Assembly: GCA_973895155.1 (NCBI GenBank)
Contig: OZ316892.1
Coordinates: 5,518,001 to 5,582,000, forward strand
Direction of reading: 5' to 3'
DNA length: 64,000 bases
Origin: Marsupella aquatica
Taxonomy: Eukaryota; Marchantiophyta
Shown: positions 34,245-45,215 of the stretch, piece by piece
Numbering within the stretch: position 1 is the first letter of the stretch
Layout: every line of letters begins with the position of its first letter
Position numbers and translations under genes: made by a program
The notes under the pieces: model-generated
Told to the model about the DNA's origin: nothing
The model's input: the letters and a program-made list of their open reading frames with translations, nothing else
Database searches by the model: none

Positions 34245-34760
34245 AACTGAGGTACAAAAGTGTTGTGCGCATAAAGTACAAATACTCATTTCCCTTAGGT
34301 AATGACACACATCAGTCAAAATCATGAGCTGAGGAAACAAAACCTCAAGGATAACTTAAAACACGATATGTCCACCTTGACGTCATTTAGAATCATTGAA
34401 TCCTTCATTTTGTTCTCTCAATGATGAGACCAGAGAGACTCTCTCTGGTAGTAGATATTCCTTGAGATTTGCTAGTTGGATGCAGACTATCAAAATCTAA
34501 AATCAGTGAAATAAGAGGTCTAGGATAACAAAGATTAAAAATTATAAGAGGGGTGCCAAAATTAATTTAGAACTTAAGTATACAATACAAATGATGCACT
34601 TAATGACAATAGGGGCCTGCAGTAGAAATGGTTACTTGTCAGTAAACTTTCAAGATTAACATGTGTTGTTCCATTTAGTTCGGGGAGGCCCTTCATAGGT
34701 TAGACCAAGCATTTGGCACCATGGTAGGTGCAACAGTTCATGAATATCCAAAAGTTGTTT
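34245..34760. repeat. AT-rich dispersed repeat family, member 1
   Basis: Shares ordered blocks with 59165-59570 ('ttgtgc.cataa.gtacaaat', 'taggtaat', 'cagt.aaaatcat') and with 36230-36560 ('ctctct', 'ggtagatatt', 'gcaccttgataaggcac'-like end, 'attcaccatata'). I infer an old dispersed element, possibly remnants of a long-terminal-repeat element, but no ends or genes are recognisable. Confidence 0.45.
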
Positions 34761-35439
34761 CCAACCCTCGTGTATACCTTTCACAAGACATTTTTCTGAT
34801 GTTCTGCCTCAACAGATAGGATGGACCATTAACGTCCTGTTTCCAAAATGTGATGAAATGTCCACATAAGAAACACATGAGAAGTCCAAAAGCCTTCTTT
34901 GAAATTCCAGAACTAAGTTTCGAAAATTCAGGACTATAATTCCAAATACATGCTATGAAATTTCCAAGATGACCAGAGCATTCCAGCATTTTATAGTGAA
35001 ACTATTAATCCATGTTGTCCACACCAACTAAGTGCATCATCCCTATCTGAATATCTTCACAAGGGCAGGCTCATCAAGTGGAATGGACTCGCCACAATCC
35101 ATAGCTCCTCTGTGACAGGAGAAGTACAGGTGTTGACACTGACTGGTGGGAAGTTAAATCACTTTATTGTACCTCTTATCAAATTTGTCCTTAGAATGAT
35201 TTCTGTCCCTCCCTATCTTCGAATTAATTGTTAAAAATATCTCTGAACAAAGGGTCATCCATGTCTGATGCTGCCCTAAAGCTGTACGAATTCTGGAGAG
35301 TCTACGGTAGCCCTCCAAGACCTTTTAGTAGAGTTTAGCTCACACCTGTGATCATAGCCATATTTTATTTTGATTGAAAGGAAAGGAGTAAGAACGCTGA
35401 GTAGACTCTCCCCAGTTTAATAGTGACATACATTCTTTG
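34761..35439. other. intergenic, no gene recognised
   Basis: No gene, RNA or clear repeat was seen. Confidence 0.3.
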
Positions 35440-35700
35440 CAAGGAACCCATTTCAGGGTGAGCTGTCCCCAGGGAGCCCCATGGATCAGACAGGGACCCG
35501 CACTAGGAGAGAGAGAAGATTAAATCAGGTCACAAAGTGAACAACTAGAGACGAACTCACATCCACTACCCACAAAACTAATCCCACCAGCACACTCATA
35601 TACCCTCTACACCCCTATGTGTGGAGTGGAGATTGAACTTGGCACCTTTTAGTTCCAGGCTAATCCCCTAGTCAGTTAGCCAGTTGGTTATCATAGCCAT
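35440..35700 (-). repeat. tRNA-derived SINE-like repeat, copy 3 (diverged)
   Basis: On the minus strand: 'aaccaactggctaactgac' (A-box-like), then 'ggtgccaagttcaatctcca' (B-box-like), then 'tgtggagtgg'-type words, 'gggtatatgagtgtg', 'tctctctctcctagtgcggg' and 'ccctggggaca'. The order matches copies 1 and 2, but divergence is greater. Confidence 0.55.
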
Positions 35701-37039
35701 ATCTTAGTTTGGCTTGGTAAGTTGCAAAATAATAATCCTAAATGACACTCTCCTTTCCCTCTTTCTTCTTTGCGGACTTGCTGCCAATGGCCTTCTAGTG
35801 TCCATTTGTGCAAAATAATACAGGAGAGCTGTTGCAAACCACCAATTGGATTTATGAAAACTGTAGCTAGGGGAGTATGGTGTGGAGGGGCATTTTCCTA
35901 TTTGACCCCTATCAGTATATATAGCCGGGGCTCATCCTGAAACATGCTTAATATTTTGTCTTGTAGTGATATGTAAGTGGATAAAATATGAGATTAGAAC
36001 TAGAATACATACAAGTGTGAGTGGGATAAATAATATAAATAGAGCACATGCAAAGAAAAGCATCTATTGACTGACCAATGACAAGTACAGTAAAGTGCTA
36101 TGACACAAAGGCAGTAGGATGTGTGAACTTATTTATTAAATGTGTTTTTATTAATGATACTCAATTCAATAAACCCATAAACTTAGTAAAGAAAGCCATG
36201 AGGGGAAATTAACCCACAATGTGTTCAGATTATTTATGTTCAGGTTATTTAGGATCATTTCTCTCTCTCTCACTAGAAGACTCTTTGTTCAAGTGGTAGA
36301 TATTAAAATCATTTGTTAATCTAAGACATTAAAAAAATAAAAAATTGAGAGGGCTACCAAAATGGGTTCAAAATTCTCTGAGTTAACAAAAATTAAAGGG
36401 GTACATAAATTAATTAAAAATCTAGATGATGCAAAGGATGCCCCTTGATAAGGCACATTGAAATAAATATACATGACACAAAAAGATAAATAACACAAAC
36501 TTTGAAAGGTGTATTCACCATATATCAATAGCAACTCCAAACATTTCTATATATACTCCATTTTGGGTAATTTGTGTTTCTATTAAGTTACCTAAACCAT
36601 TCCTACTACTTGACTACTCGACTCAATTAGGCCCATTGATTAGCGGACCCTCCCCTGGTTAATTTCTTCGTCGAGGAACGATGAGCATTTTGAGGATCGT
36701 CGAGAAGGAAGATAGTAGTGGGGGGGGGGGGGAGCGTCAGCTCACTAAAACTCGGAATTACCAACCTCAACAATTCCAGCTTTCGTGCCAGTCGACATTG
36801 CTGTGAGTGGTAGCAGAGAGAAAGCTCAAACTCTCACAAGAAACACAACGCGCGGATTGAAGGAGAAATTGGAGAGCTACCGGGCTGGACGCTTCGACAT
36901 GCAGCTTTTAAGTAATTTGGAAAACGAAACGGTATTGTGATCGATATCCTCTCTCTCTCTCTTGCGTTCAGTGAAGATGGAGCTGGCTGAAAGTCCCTTG
37001 ATGGAGTCTATGGCTGTCTGGAGAAATCTGAGGTTAATA
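35701..37039. repeat. AT-rich dispersed repeat, member 2, and spacer
   Basis: From about 36190 to 36560 the sequence shares words and order with 34400-34760 and 59290-59540 ('ctctctcact', 'agtggtagatatt', 'gccccttgataaggcac', 'attcaccatatat'). The rest of the stretch holds no gene. A run of 13 G lies at 36720-36732. Confidence 0.45.
36720..36732. repeat. 13-base G homopolymer
   Basis: Thirteen consecutive G residues about 470 bases upstream of the IPT B start codon. Such runs are prone to slippage and sequencing error, so the exact length should be treated with caution. Confidence 0.9.
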
Positions 37040-39150
37040 TTGCTTTAGACACCTTGGGCGTCAGGGTGATGCATTCCACTGGAAACGGAATCCGAACTAT
37101 TTCCTAAGATTCTTGCCTCTCCCCTCTTGCGACACTGTTACTCCTGCATTTGTCTCTTCAGCAGCACGAGCAGCTCCAGTTCAGCTGAATTGGAGCTTCA
37201 CTCATGGCCGCCCGCAGGACTATCATTGCCATCGTCGGTCCTACCGGGACGGGCAAGACAGCGCTTGGCCTCGCAATCGCTGCACACCTCGGCACCGAAG
37301 TCATCTCCGTCGACTCGCTGCAATGCTACGAGCACGCGAACATCATGACGGCTGCTCCCACAGCAGCCGAGACCGAGCAAGCAAAGCACCACATGGTAGG
37401 TTATTTGCAGCCAGACGAAGAGCCTGGAGACGAGTTTGTGCTGCGAGCGGTAACCGCGGCAGATGGGCTCCACGCGAAGGGCAAGATCCCCGTCCTGGTT
37501 GGCGGCAGCACGAGCCTGATGTTGCCGCTGCTGTTTGCTCCAGCTCGTTGTTCAAACAATGAGCACACTTTGAAAGGCTCGTCGAATGATGCAGCGGGAA
37601 AGAGCCCTGGACGGTTGCGGTGGCGAACGCTTCTAGTCGTTCTAAATGCCAAGACCCAGGAGTGCTTGGAAAAGAGATTGGACGCCCGGGTGGAGGACAT
37701 GTTGGCAACGGGGTTGGTGAAAGAATTGCAGGACTTGTATTCGCTGCAAAAGAAGCTTTTGCCGGAGCAAAATGGGGCGAATCTGACGAAGGGTGTGTGG
37801 AAATGTATTGGGTATCAGGAGCTGTATCCCTTTTTGGTTGCGACAGACAACACTCTGAGAGTCGCTCCAAGCCCCGAGATTCCACCACTTGAAAACATTG
37901 AGAGTGGGAATGCTAATTATAAGCAAGTGGACGCGGTTGCGGATGGGGAGCGGTTGTTCAGGGAGGGAATTGAGCTGATGAAGGAGAACACATGGCGGTA
38001 TGCAAAATGGCAGACCACGTGGGCGGAGACTGTGCTGGTGCCTGCGTTGAGGGCGGAGGAGATGCCAGTGCACCGGTTTGAGATCCCATCTGCGACCTGC
38101 GCGGAAGAGTCAGAAAGAGAGGGAGGATTCGAGAATAGGTGGATGGAGAGTGTAGAAGGTCCGGCCCTGAGGCTTTGTGAGACTTGGAGGGTGGCGGCGC
38201 AAGAAGATGATGCTGGTCCTGGTGCCGACGCGGCGGTGGGTGAGGTAATGAAGGAGAATAATATCCAGAAGTTTCAACAGTGCGGAGACTCAGATCGAGA
38301 TGTTTCAACAATACGGGGTCTCAGATCGAGATGTTAGTCGATCGATATTCAATAGATTCGACCGGGATGCGGGCCGGGATGGTGACGGAGTGCAAGCATA
38401 TTACAGTGTCTAGCTGTCTTCTTCCTGGTCACTTTTCTGTGATATTTTGGTAACTTTGCTGAGATGGTTTCTGACTTAATTATTAAACCACCGCTGTCAC
38501 TCCGGCTGTCACTCGTCATGCTCTGGTGATATCCCGATCTCCATGATAAGTGACGTTTTATAATAAGATAAAGAAGCGGGGGAGAAGGGCTATATTATTG
38601 TCCTCCCACCCTTCGAGGACAGTGGCGCTTTATGAACGATTCATTCAAAATGGAAATAGTGGTTTCAGTGAGTCGATCTGATCAGATCATACCGGGAGCA
38701 CCCGTAGTTAGGGAGAGTGATTGCTGACGTGGGGATTCGTGTGAGTTGTGCATGTTCTTACCCGGGTTCCTATTGTAAACACGCAAACCCTGCGGTTCTT
38801 GATCTCGACCACCTAGAGCTAGAGTTCCGTTAAAATGCGTTTTCCACCTATTTCTACAAAATTGCCGTTCAGAGGACTCCATCGATAACACGGTTGACAT
38901 GTAGCCAAAGCATACTTCTACAAGTTAAAGGAGATCTGAAAATTCTTATCCAGCTAGAGTGTTCAGTGCACATTTGTATCGCAAGGAATTTATCCATACA
39001 GTATGGGAAGGCTTGAAGGGAGACGCAGTTGGCGGAATGCACTCCCTCGATCCAGAAACAATATTTTAGCTCTACAGCTTATCGATTAGCTGAAGGCCTT
39101 TATGTCTGCGATTCCATGGGCTCCCTGGCGCCATAGTTGAACTCCTTAAG
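37040..39150. repeat. segmental duplicate carrying isopentenyltransferase gene B
   Basis: Partner of 31011-33010. The leader, coding region and 3' flank are collinear, with 'cctccctcgatc'-type blocks near 39050 matching those near 32840. The 3' flank here is longer owing to indels and extra sequence around 38500-38950. Confidence 0.75.
37204..38337 (+). CDS. isopentenyltransferase-family protein B (IPT / MiaA type)
   Basis: An intronless 377-residue paralogue of the protein at 31276, in the same orientation, collinear over almost its full length with the same P-loop (GPTGTGKT), VDSLQ, RVEDML and GVWKCIGYQEL blocks. Differences cluster in the low-complexity insert after the GVWKCIGYQELYPFL block and in the C-terminus. 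The last about 20 codons include a roughly 35 bp direct duplication ('tcagatcgagatgtt' twice) that changes the terminal sequence relative to copy A, which ends with an unrelated tail. All motifs visible in copy A are present, so I expect both to be functional. Tandem duplication could give dosage or tissue differences. Substrate (tRNA or free nucleotide) is not settled by sequence reading. Confidence 0.82.
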   Translation: MAARRTIIAIVGPTGTGKTALGLAIAAHLGTEVISVDSLQCYEHANIMTAAPTAAETEQAKHHMVGYLQPDEEPGDEFVLRAVTAADGLHAKGKIPVLVGGSTSLMLPLLFAPARCSNNEHTLKGSSNDAAGKSPGRLRWRTLLVVLNAKTQECLEKRLDARVEDMLATGLVKELQDLYSLQKKLLPEQNGANLTKGVWKCIGYQELYPFLVATDNTLRVAPSPEIPPLENIESGNANYKQVDAVADGERLFREGIELMKENTWRYAKWQTTWAETVLVPALRAEEMPVHRFEIPSATCAEESEREGGFENRWMESVEGPALRLCETWRVAAQEDDAGPGADAAVGEVMKENNIQKFQQCGDSDRDVSTIRGLRSRC

Positions 39151-39582
39151 TTTTTGCATGAAAACTATTCAGGTTGTACACTAATTTGGTTTGAAAGTAT
39201 ATATGTCTAAACTTTGTCTAAGAATGTGCGGTCAATTTCGCGTGCCCTATATTGAAAACTTTCTTGCAAGCATACATGTCTTTTTAGTCCCCTAATCTTT
39301 GAACAAGCATATGGATTCGAAAAAATGGCCACGTACGCGATGATTTTTCATTTTCTCATTTAAACTGCAAGCCTACAGATTCCTTACACAGATCTTCCTA
39401 CACAGGTTCGAAATAGAAACGATTTATGTACTCTCAAGTACATCTGTACATAGTAATTAAACGCTTTCTAAATGTCAAAATTCTCAATTTCGTGAAATTG
39501 AGTTCAGTATTTTCTAGCAAACCTTTAGCCTTTGAAGAGTCCATACTATTCAAGAATTTCATCCTTCTTGACTGTTCTATTT
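38338..39582. other. intergenic between IPT B and P450
   Basis: Contains the duplicated 3' flank of IPT B (to about 39150), then about 430 bases with nothing recognised that should include the P450 3' untranslated region. Confidence 0.4.
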
Positions 39583-42500
39583 CTACCCGGAGTAAACGTC
39601 AAGGGCCAAACGAGGTCTAGCAATCAGCGTAAGTGGTGTTTTGGGCCAAACGAAGCCCTTCACGAACTCAGTTGCGTCGATGTCGGCCGCAGTCTTACCA
39701 TGAGGAGGACTCCAATCAAAGGCATGCAGTAGAGTCGTGAGATTCCTCTGAACCAACAGCTGCCCCATGTTTGCGCCTGGGCACTTCCTTCTCCCACTTC
39801 CAAAGGGGAACAAGGTGAAGATATTACCTTCTGCAGGATTCATCATCTTTGAGCTCAGAAACCTCTCCGGTTCAAACTTCTCAGGGTTTTTCCAGTAGAG
39901 AGGGTCCCGATGGATGGCCTTCAAGTTCATCAGCACGGCAGTGTTTGCTGGGACGTAGAAGCCTTGTAAGGTGGTCTCTACCTCGGTGAAATGGGGCACC
40001 ATCACAGGGGCGGGAGCGTGCAAGCGAAATGTTTCGTTAATGACTGCCTGGAGGTAGGGCAGGTTGGGGAAATCGGACTCCTCGACTCTCCTGTCTTTGC
40101 CCACTACGTCGTCGATCTCCTTTTGCAGCTTTGCAAGGGTGTCTGCGGACAGACCAGAAACAGTCAGGATACACACTGGAGCTCTGAGGAGACCTTAATT
40201 CTATTCCATTGAACTACAAAAAAACCAAACGAATTCAGCAACTGATAATAATTCGCAGTGGATGTTGACTCCCCTGATTCGAACTTCAAGTTTAAATGAA
40301 AGACTAGATGATCAATCGACCGGAATGATTTCATTATCGAATCCACGCCCTCGGAATTAATGGGCACATTGCTTAAGGATCGATCGCATGTAACGCCTCG
40401 ATCTCAGGTACCCATTCTGATTTTTCTGTGACGGTGAGCAGTTCTGGCAGTGCTTTCATTGTCTCGTTATCGTTCAGTTTTGTTCAAGATGAGAATACGG
40501 GAAATAGCCTTGAATCTTAAAAGGAAACTTTCAAATGTTTTCATTATGTCTCATTCTAGCTTTCTACCAATCGTGGGGTGTTATTATTATTAGACTACTT
40601 AAAATGCATCCAGAAGAAAAAGATGAACATCTCCGTGACTTACTTGGGTTCCTCAAGAGCTCTATGAGAGCCCACTCTGTAGTGAGGGCATTGGTATCTG
40701 TTGCTCCCACAACCATGTCCAAAATGCAACCCATGAGTCCGTTTTCGGTAATTTTCCCTTGCTCATTAAAGGTCAGCAGAAGATCCACAAAATCTTGGTC
40801 GACGTGGTCCGTGCCTTTCCTCTTTATTTTGTGTTCCTGCAATTACAATTGAACCAACACGTTAGACTTCAATTGAACAAGATCTCCAGGACGGCAACCC
40901 AACATTTTTTGGGCCACAGGCTATTCTAATATTTCCTTTTTGGCCATAGTTGTCGGACACAACATATATATTGCGCCAATATAATGGACAGCTCTAAGAC
41001 CTTAACATTCCGGTTTAAGTCTTCAATATCTGTTGTCTGTCAACTGAAACTGAAACGCTTTTCACATGCATGAGTTCGCATAAGCTTGAATGTTCTTCTT
41101 TCTCGCATGCCTGTAATTTACTGTACCTCGATAATCTCTCCAAATACTGTATAACAGAGTTGCTGGTAATCCTTGAACTCTTTCTGCAGTCCTTGAAAAT
41201 CCGTCCATGCAAGCCATGGGAACAAGTCCCCTAAATTCAACTGCGAGAAGAGAGTAGTTGCGCCCCTGACGATTTGCTTGAATTGGTCGGTTTTGGAGGT
41301 AATCAAATCGGAGTACCGCTTCCCTACGACGATCGTGGAGATACTATTGAGTGCTGCTTCGATGACTGCAGCGCTGATTTCTATTGTGCCTCCAGAGTCG
41401 ATCTTCCTTTGGATGTCTTTCACTAGAAGAGCCCCTGCAAGAATGCATGATCGAACAACTTAGACACTGAGACATCCTGAGTAACGAAACAAGATCCATT
41501 AGCACGCCCAAACTGGGCGGGTTGCAACGCGTGTCCAGCCAAGCTCCCTTCCCTTCAAGAATCCTAATTAAACAGCTTGTGTGAGCCGCAACGCCACTCC
41601 TCAAAGTAATCATGGCTGGCGACAGAAATACTTCATGTGAAAGACTGGACATTGGGAGCGATGTTAGGCAGTTAGGCCTCATGCAACCAAACCTTAAGGA
41701 GCAATAGAGGAGACATGTACCGATGACCTCCACCACGTTTCCAATGCTAACTTGACGCTATGCCTTGTCCTTTTTGTGCCAGATACAGGTAGAAATTAAC
41801 TAATCGAAGACGTAATGGAATTCCATTCTGAAAAATGTTACAATCAAAACACGATTTACGAAAAGTGATACATGTGTCAACGCGGTCGTCGGTTCCCGAT
41901 GCGGTTTCTTATGCAAAGGCCAAAGATTTATGTCGATTAGGGAACATCACGTCTAAAGTAGTAAGAAATCAGTTTAAGCTATGAGGAACTTGGTTGAACA
42001 ATTATGCGATGGAGTAGCCTGAATGACCATTCATTTCCAATACATTGAGAGCGACCCAATGAACCAAAACTTGGAGATTTTATGGAATCAGGTGACATTG
42101 AGCCCCTGATATGCGAGTTGCGTCAGTGACGTAAAAGAATCCAACAGTGCAATTACAGATAGACGTTCAGCAGTCCATACCTTCACGCCTCCTGAAGTCC
42201 TCATAATATGCAAGCTTAGATGCAGTGAAAAAATTTGAGATCAACAACTTCTTCAGGGTCCTAAAGCTCTCGTTGTAGCTTGAATACAGAAGATCTTCGC
42301 GGTCAAAACCGATGTACTGCGCAGCAGTTTTCATAAAACTCTTATTCGGTCTGTTTGCAAACAGAGCATCCTTGGTCTTCAGAACCTCCTCAGCTCCTTC
42401 CGCGGAACAAACAACGATCATACCGTGGGAACCCATGCGGAAGTAGAAGATCTTCCCAAACTCTTGGGCCATCTTCTCATACCATTGGCCTACATCTGCT

Positions 42501-42700
42501 ACATCCACGGAGAAGAGAGCACCTACGATTGGCAAATTTCGGGGGCCTGGCGGTAGCTTGGGCCCCGAGGTGGACCCTGACAAGAACTGCCAGAAGACCA
42601 GTGCAAGAACTCCCGCAGCCAAAATTATCGTCAACGTTCCATTTTCGAACGAAACATTTTTCGCCCAGTTGGCGATTTGTGCAGTGGATCCCATACTCAT
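39583..42700 (-). CDS. A-type (CYP71-clan) cytochrome P450
   Basis: Four exons (42700-42181, 41434-41127, 40836-40644, 40142-39583), all GT-AG and in phase, encode 526 residues. P450s of this clan sit in the ER membrane and oxidise phenolics, terpenoids and similar plant metabolites with electrons from P450 reductase. Visible: N-terminal membrane anchor (about 20-40), proline hinge PPGPRNLPIVG (50-60), I-helix oxygen-activation motif VGATDTN (319-325), ExxR as ETFR (377-380), FEPERF (430-435) and haem loop FPFGSGRRKCPG with Cys461. A second ATG two codons in (42694) would also serve as start. Upstream frame extends further but lacks features. The substrate cannot be told; the subfamily is not recognised. 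No truncation or lesion is seen. Confidence 0.9.
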
Positions 42701-44724
42701 TGCGAAAATTGTACTGGAGCAATCTGATTGAAACTTGTTGACCACCTGATTCAAATTGATTTGCCGCAGTCTATGGTCGAACCCCAGAACATGGACATGA
42801 ACGGATCCACTGTAATTGCAGATTGCAAGTCCATGAAGTTTACAGGGGCTGTACACAATCATAACAGGTCAAAAGAAAACTCCGAAAGAGGTGAAGCAGT
42901 CTGGTTTCCTTATATGACGAAATTTTCCAGGTCGGAATCTTTAGATTGCTTGTATGTCATCGAATTGTCCAGTACGGCAGTTCAGCCGCGGGCGCTTCTC
43001 CGAGCGCCAGTCAAGGAAGGCCATTGATCGTAATATTTTTGTGTATACAACGGTCAACAGTGAATGCAAAAACAGATACCAAACTTACATACAACGTCAG
43101 CAACTTCGTAATGAACCCAGATAATTTTGGTCAAAGGAATTCTTGTCCGATTCGTAGAATAGAAGCAAGAGCTCTGCTTCAGTCTAGGAACAGGATAGGG
43201 CGGCATCTTCGCAACATGCAACCCATTCTAGGCTTTGGAAGTAAGGAAATTTGTCATGACCTCGAATTTATTGACATGAACTTGAGGTCCTTTAAGATTC
43301 CTTCTTGGTTGGCGGTGCACCACGATTGTCATCCCCTAATTCTCCGGAAAGCAGAGGGCATACGGACAAAACCGTTCAGTAGCTGTATTGCGGGCGGGAG
43401 GTGTTTGCGCAGCATGGGATGGAGCTGGCTGATGAGAGGGAGGCCGAGGATAGCCTCCCTCACATTGTCTTAGGAAAATGATGTTTTGGCTCAAAAGAGA
43501 ACAAAACTTCCAGAAAATCTTAGCCCCTTCCGAAGGTCACGGCCAGAATAAAAACAGAAGTCGACTATTGCAGCTGAGTTGTGAAATCACCAATCTGGTC
43601 ACCAAGTGAAAATTCACAATTGTGCTTCGAAGTCTTCGACCCATTTCAAAGGGTAACAATGGAGAGCCGTTGACTGAGTGTGGATCGATCTTGCATGATC
43701 TTGCCTCGTCTCTTCTCTAGTGATAAACTCTTGCAGGTAGGATCCTGTGAATGGTAATAACTACAGTCGAAGGATTAAATACCTGCCTGAAGCCTACTTT
43801 AAGTGACAGCCACACCGTCTAGACACTGAGGTTTGCGCACAGGGATCAAATCAGGAAAATCTTGATACTAACATTTCAACGTCTAAATTCCAGTAATCCA
43901 AATTGGCGACTCATGAATCCTACCTGATCGTTTAACTAAACGAGCTGGGGGTGCAAGCCGAAAATGGGGGTTGGGAAAGATGGGTCTTTGAAAACGAGTC
44001 AATGGGCTTGAATATACTAAACTCTATTAATATACCTCTTTACGCACTGAGGTAGATTTACAGCTAGGTACGCTAGTCTTACAATTTGAAGTCCATGAGG
44101 CGCAGAGTAATTTGCTGTAATCTGAGAAGTTACTTAAAAGGTTCATCTGCAACTAAGCAATCAATTGGAGCCATGCCATTTTGCTGTGACATCGTTTGTT
44201 GATTACCATTGTGGTCACCCATCCCCAAGAGGGAGTAATGGGCTGTAAACTCTGAGTGTGGTTAGTGCGAGCCCATTACCCCCGAGCTAGGATGAGCTAC
44301 CCAGTGCAAGCCCCAAGTGAACTTTTCAAACATTCAAATTTGGGATCTCAAGGCCAAGGTGGGTTCTCTGGTTATGCCCCCCAACTTTAACCACGTAACG
44401 AAGAAAAATTCTCTTAGGGTAGTGGTTTTGGTTGCCATTGGAGTTCACTTGCTTCTCCTTTCTTCCCATGACTTGCTCTTGCTTCTTCTGTTCGTTTGCC
44501 ACGCCTAACATAACACTGTGGTGAGGCATGGGAGAGTGTGATGGAATTACTCCAGCTCTGCCAATTGTATCGTAATGCCGATAGGAAGATGAAATGAAGA
44601 GCGGTACTGTACTGTAGGTCTGGTCACGACGTGAGAGACCTTGAAACGAAAAGACCATAAGCGCAGGGAAGATCCCTCCCCACTTCCCCCAGGTACTTAA
44701 CATCGCGAGTGACACTGTTGAAGT
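42701..44724. other. intergenic between P450 and U2 copy
   Basis: The P450 promoter should lie just above 42700. Frames at 42946-43473 and 44326-44715 have no recognisable domain. Nothing else is supported. Confidence 0.35.
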
Positions 44725-44914
44725 ATACCTTTCTCGGCCTTTTGGCTAAGATCAAGTGTAGTATCTGTTCTTATCAGTTTAATATCTGATACGAGGGTCA
44801 TCGACCCTCACGATATTAATCTAATTTCTCTCGGGTGCAGGGCCAACAGAGTAGCTTGCTGCTTCGGTCCTGCCAGTGTCGCCTTGGTATTGCACTACCT
44901 TCAAGGCAGGCGCA
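44725..44914 (+). ncRNA. U2: U2 spliceosomal snRNA (gene or copy)
   Basis: The first about 65 bases match the highly conserved 5' half of U2: ATACCTTTCTCGGCCTTTTG at the start, the branch-point-pairing GTAGTA at 44758-44763, then the TATCTGTTCTTATCAGTTTA region and the stem around GATACGAGGG/CCCTCACGATA. A U-rich Sm-type site (AATCTAATTTCTC) follows near 44818. Two 3' stem-loops can be folded: GCAGGGCC with GGTCCTGC, and CGCCTTG...CAAGGC around TATTGCACTACC. The RNA pairs with intron branch points in the spliceosome. I do not see the plant upstream element (RTCCCACATCG) near -70 or a TATA box near -30, so this may be an inactive copy or use a diverged promoter. The 3' end is set from the last stem. 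Confidence 0.88.
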
Positions 44915-45180
44915 GCCCACCTCCCTCACAGGAGACCAATCTAATTTAAAAAGGATGTCCACTGCCAATCTACATTCCGAATGAACTCCATTGAAAGCCC
45001 ACCTCTCTAACGGGAGACCAACCTAATTTAAAAAGGATGTCAAGGGTCAATCTACATTCCGCGTGAACTCCAGAGAACGCTCATCGAAAGCCCACCTCTC
45101 TAACGGGAGACCAATCTAATTTAAAAAGGATGTCTACTGTCAATCTACATTCCGCATGAACTCCAGAGAATGCTCTCGAA
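44915..45180. repeat. 82-93 bp tandem repeat adjoining U2, 3 units
   Basis: Units start at 44915, 44997 and 45090 with 'gcccacctc', then 'gggagaccaa', 'taatttaaaaaggatgt', 'caatctacattccg' and 'tgaactcca'. The first unit lacks about 11 bases at its end. The array begins exactly where the U2 copy ends. Confidence 0.92.
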
Positions 45181-45215
45181 ATCTGGATTGAGGAATCGAT
45201 GTTTTAACGCCGCCT

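Noticed and set aside
34245-36560. Pair of long terminal repeats of a retrotransposon between the IPT genes
   Set aside because: The copies are too diverged, have no TG...CA ends, primer-binding site or internal coding sequence.
42946-43473. 175-codon plus-strand frame
   Set aside because: No recognisable domain or ATG context, and no duplicate or conserved partner to support it.
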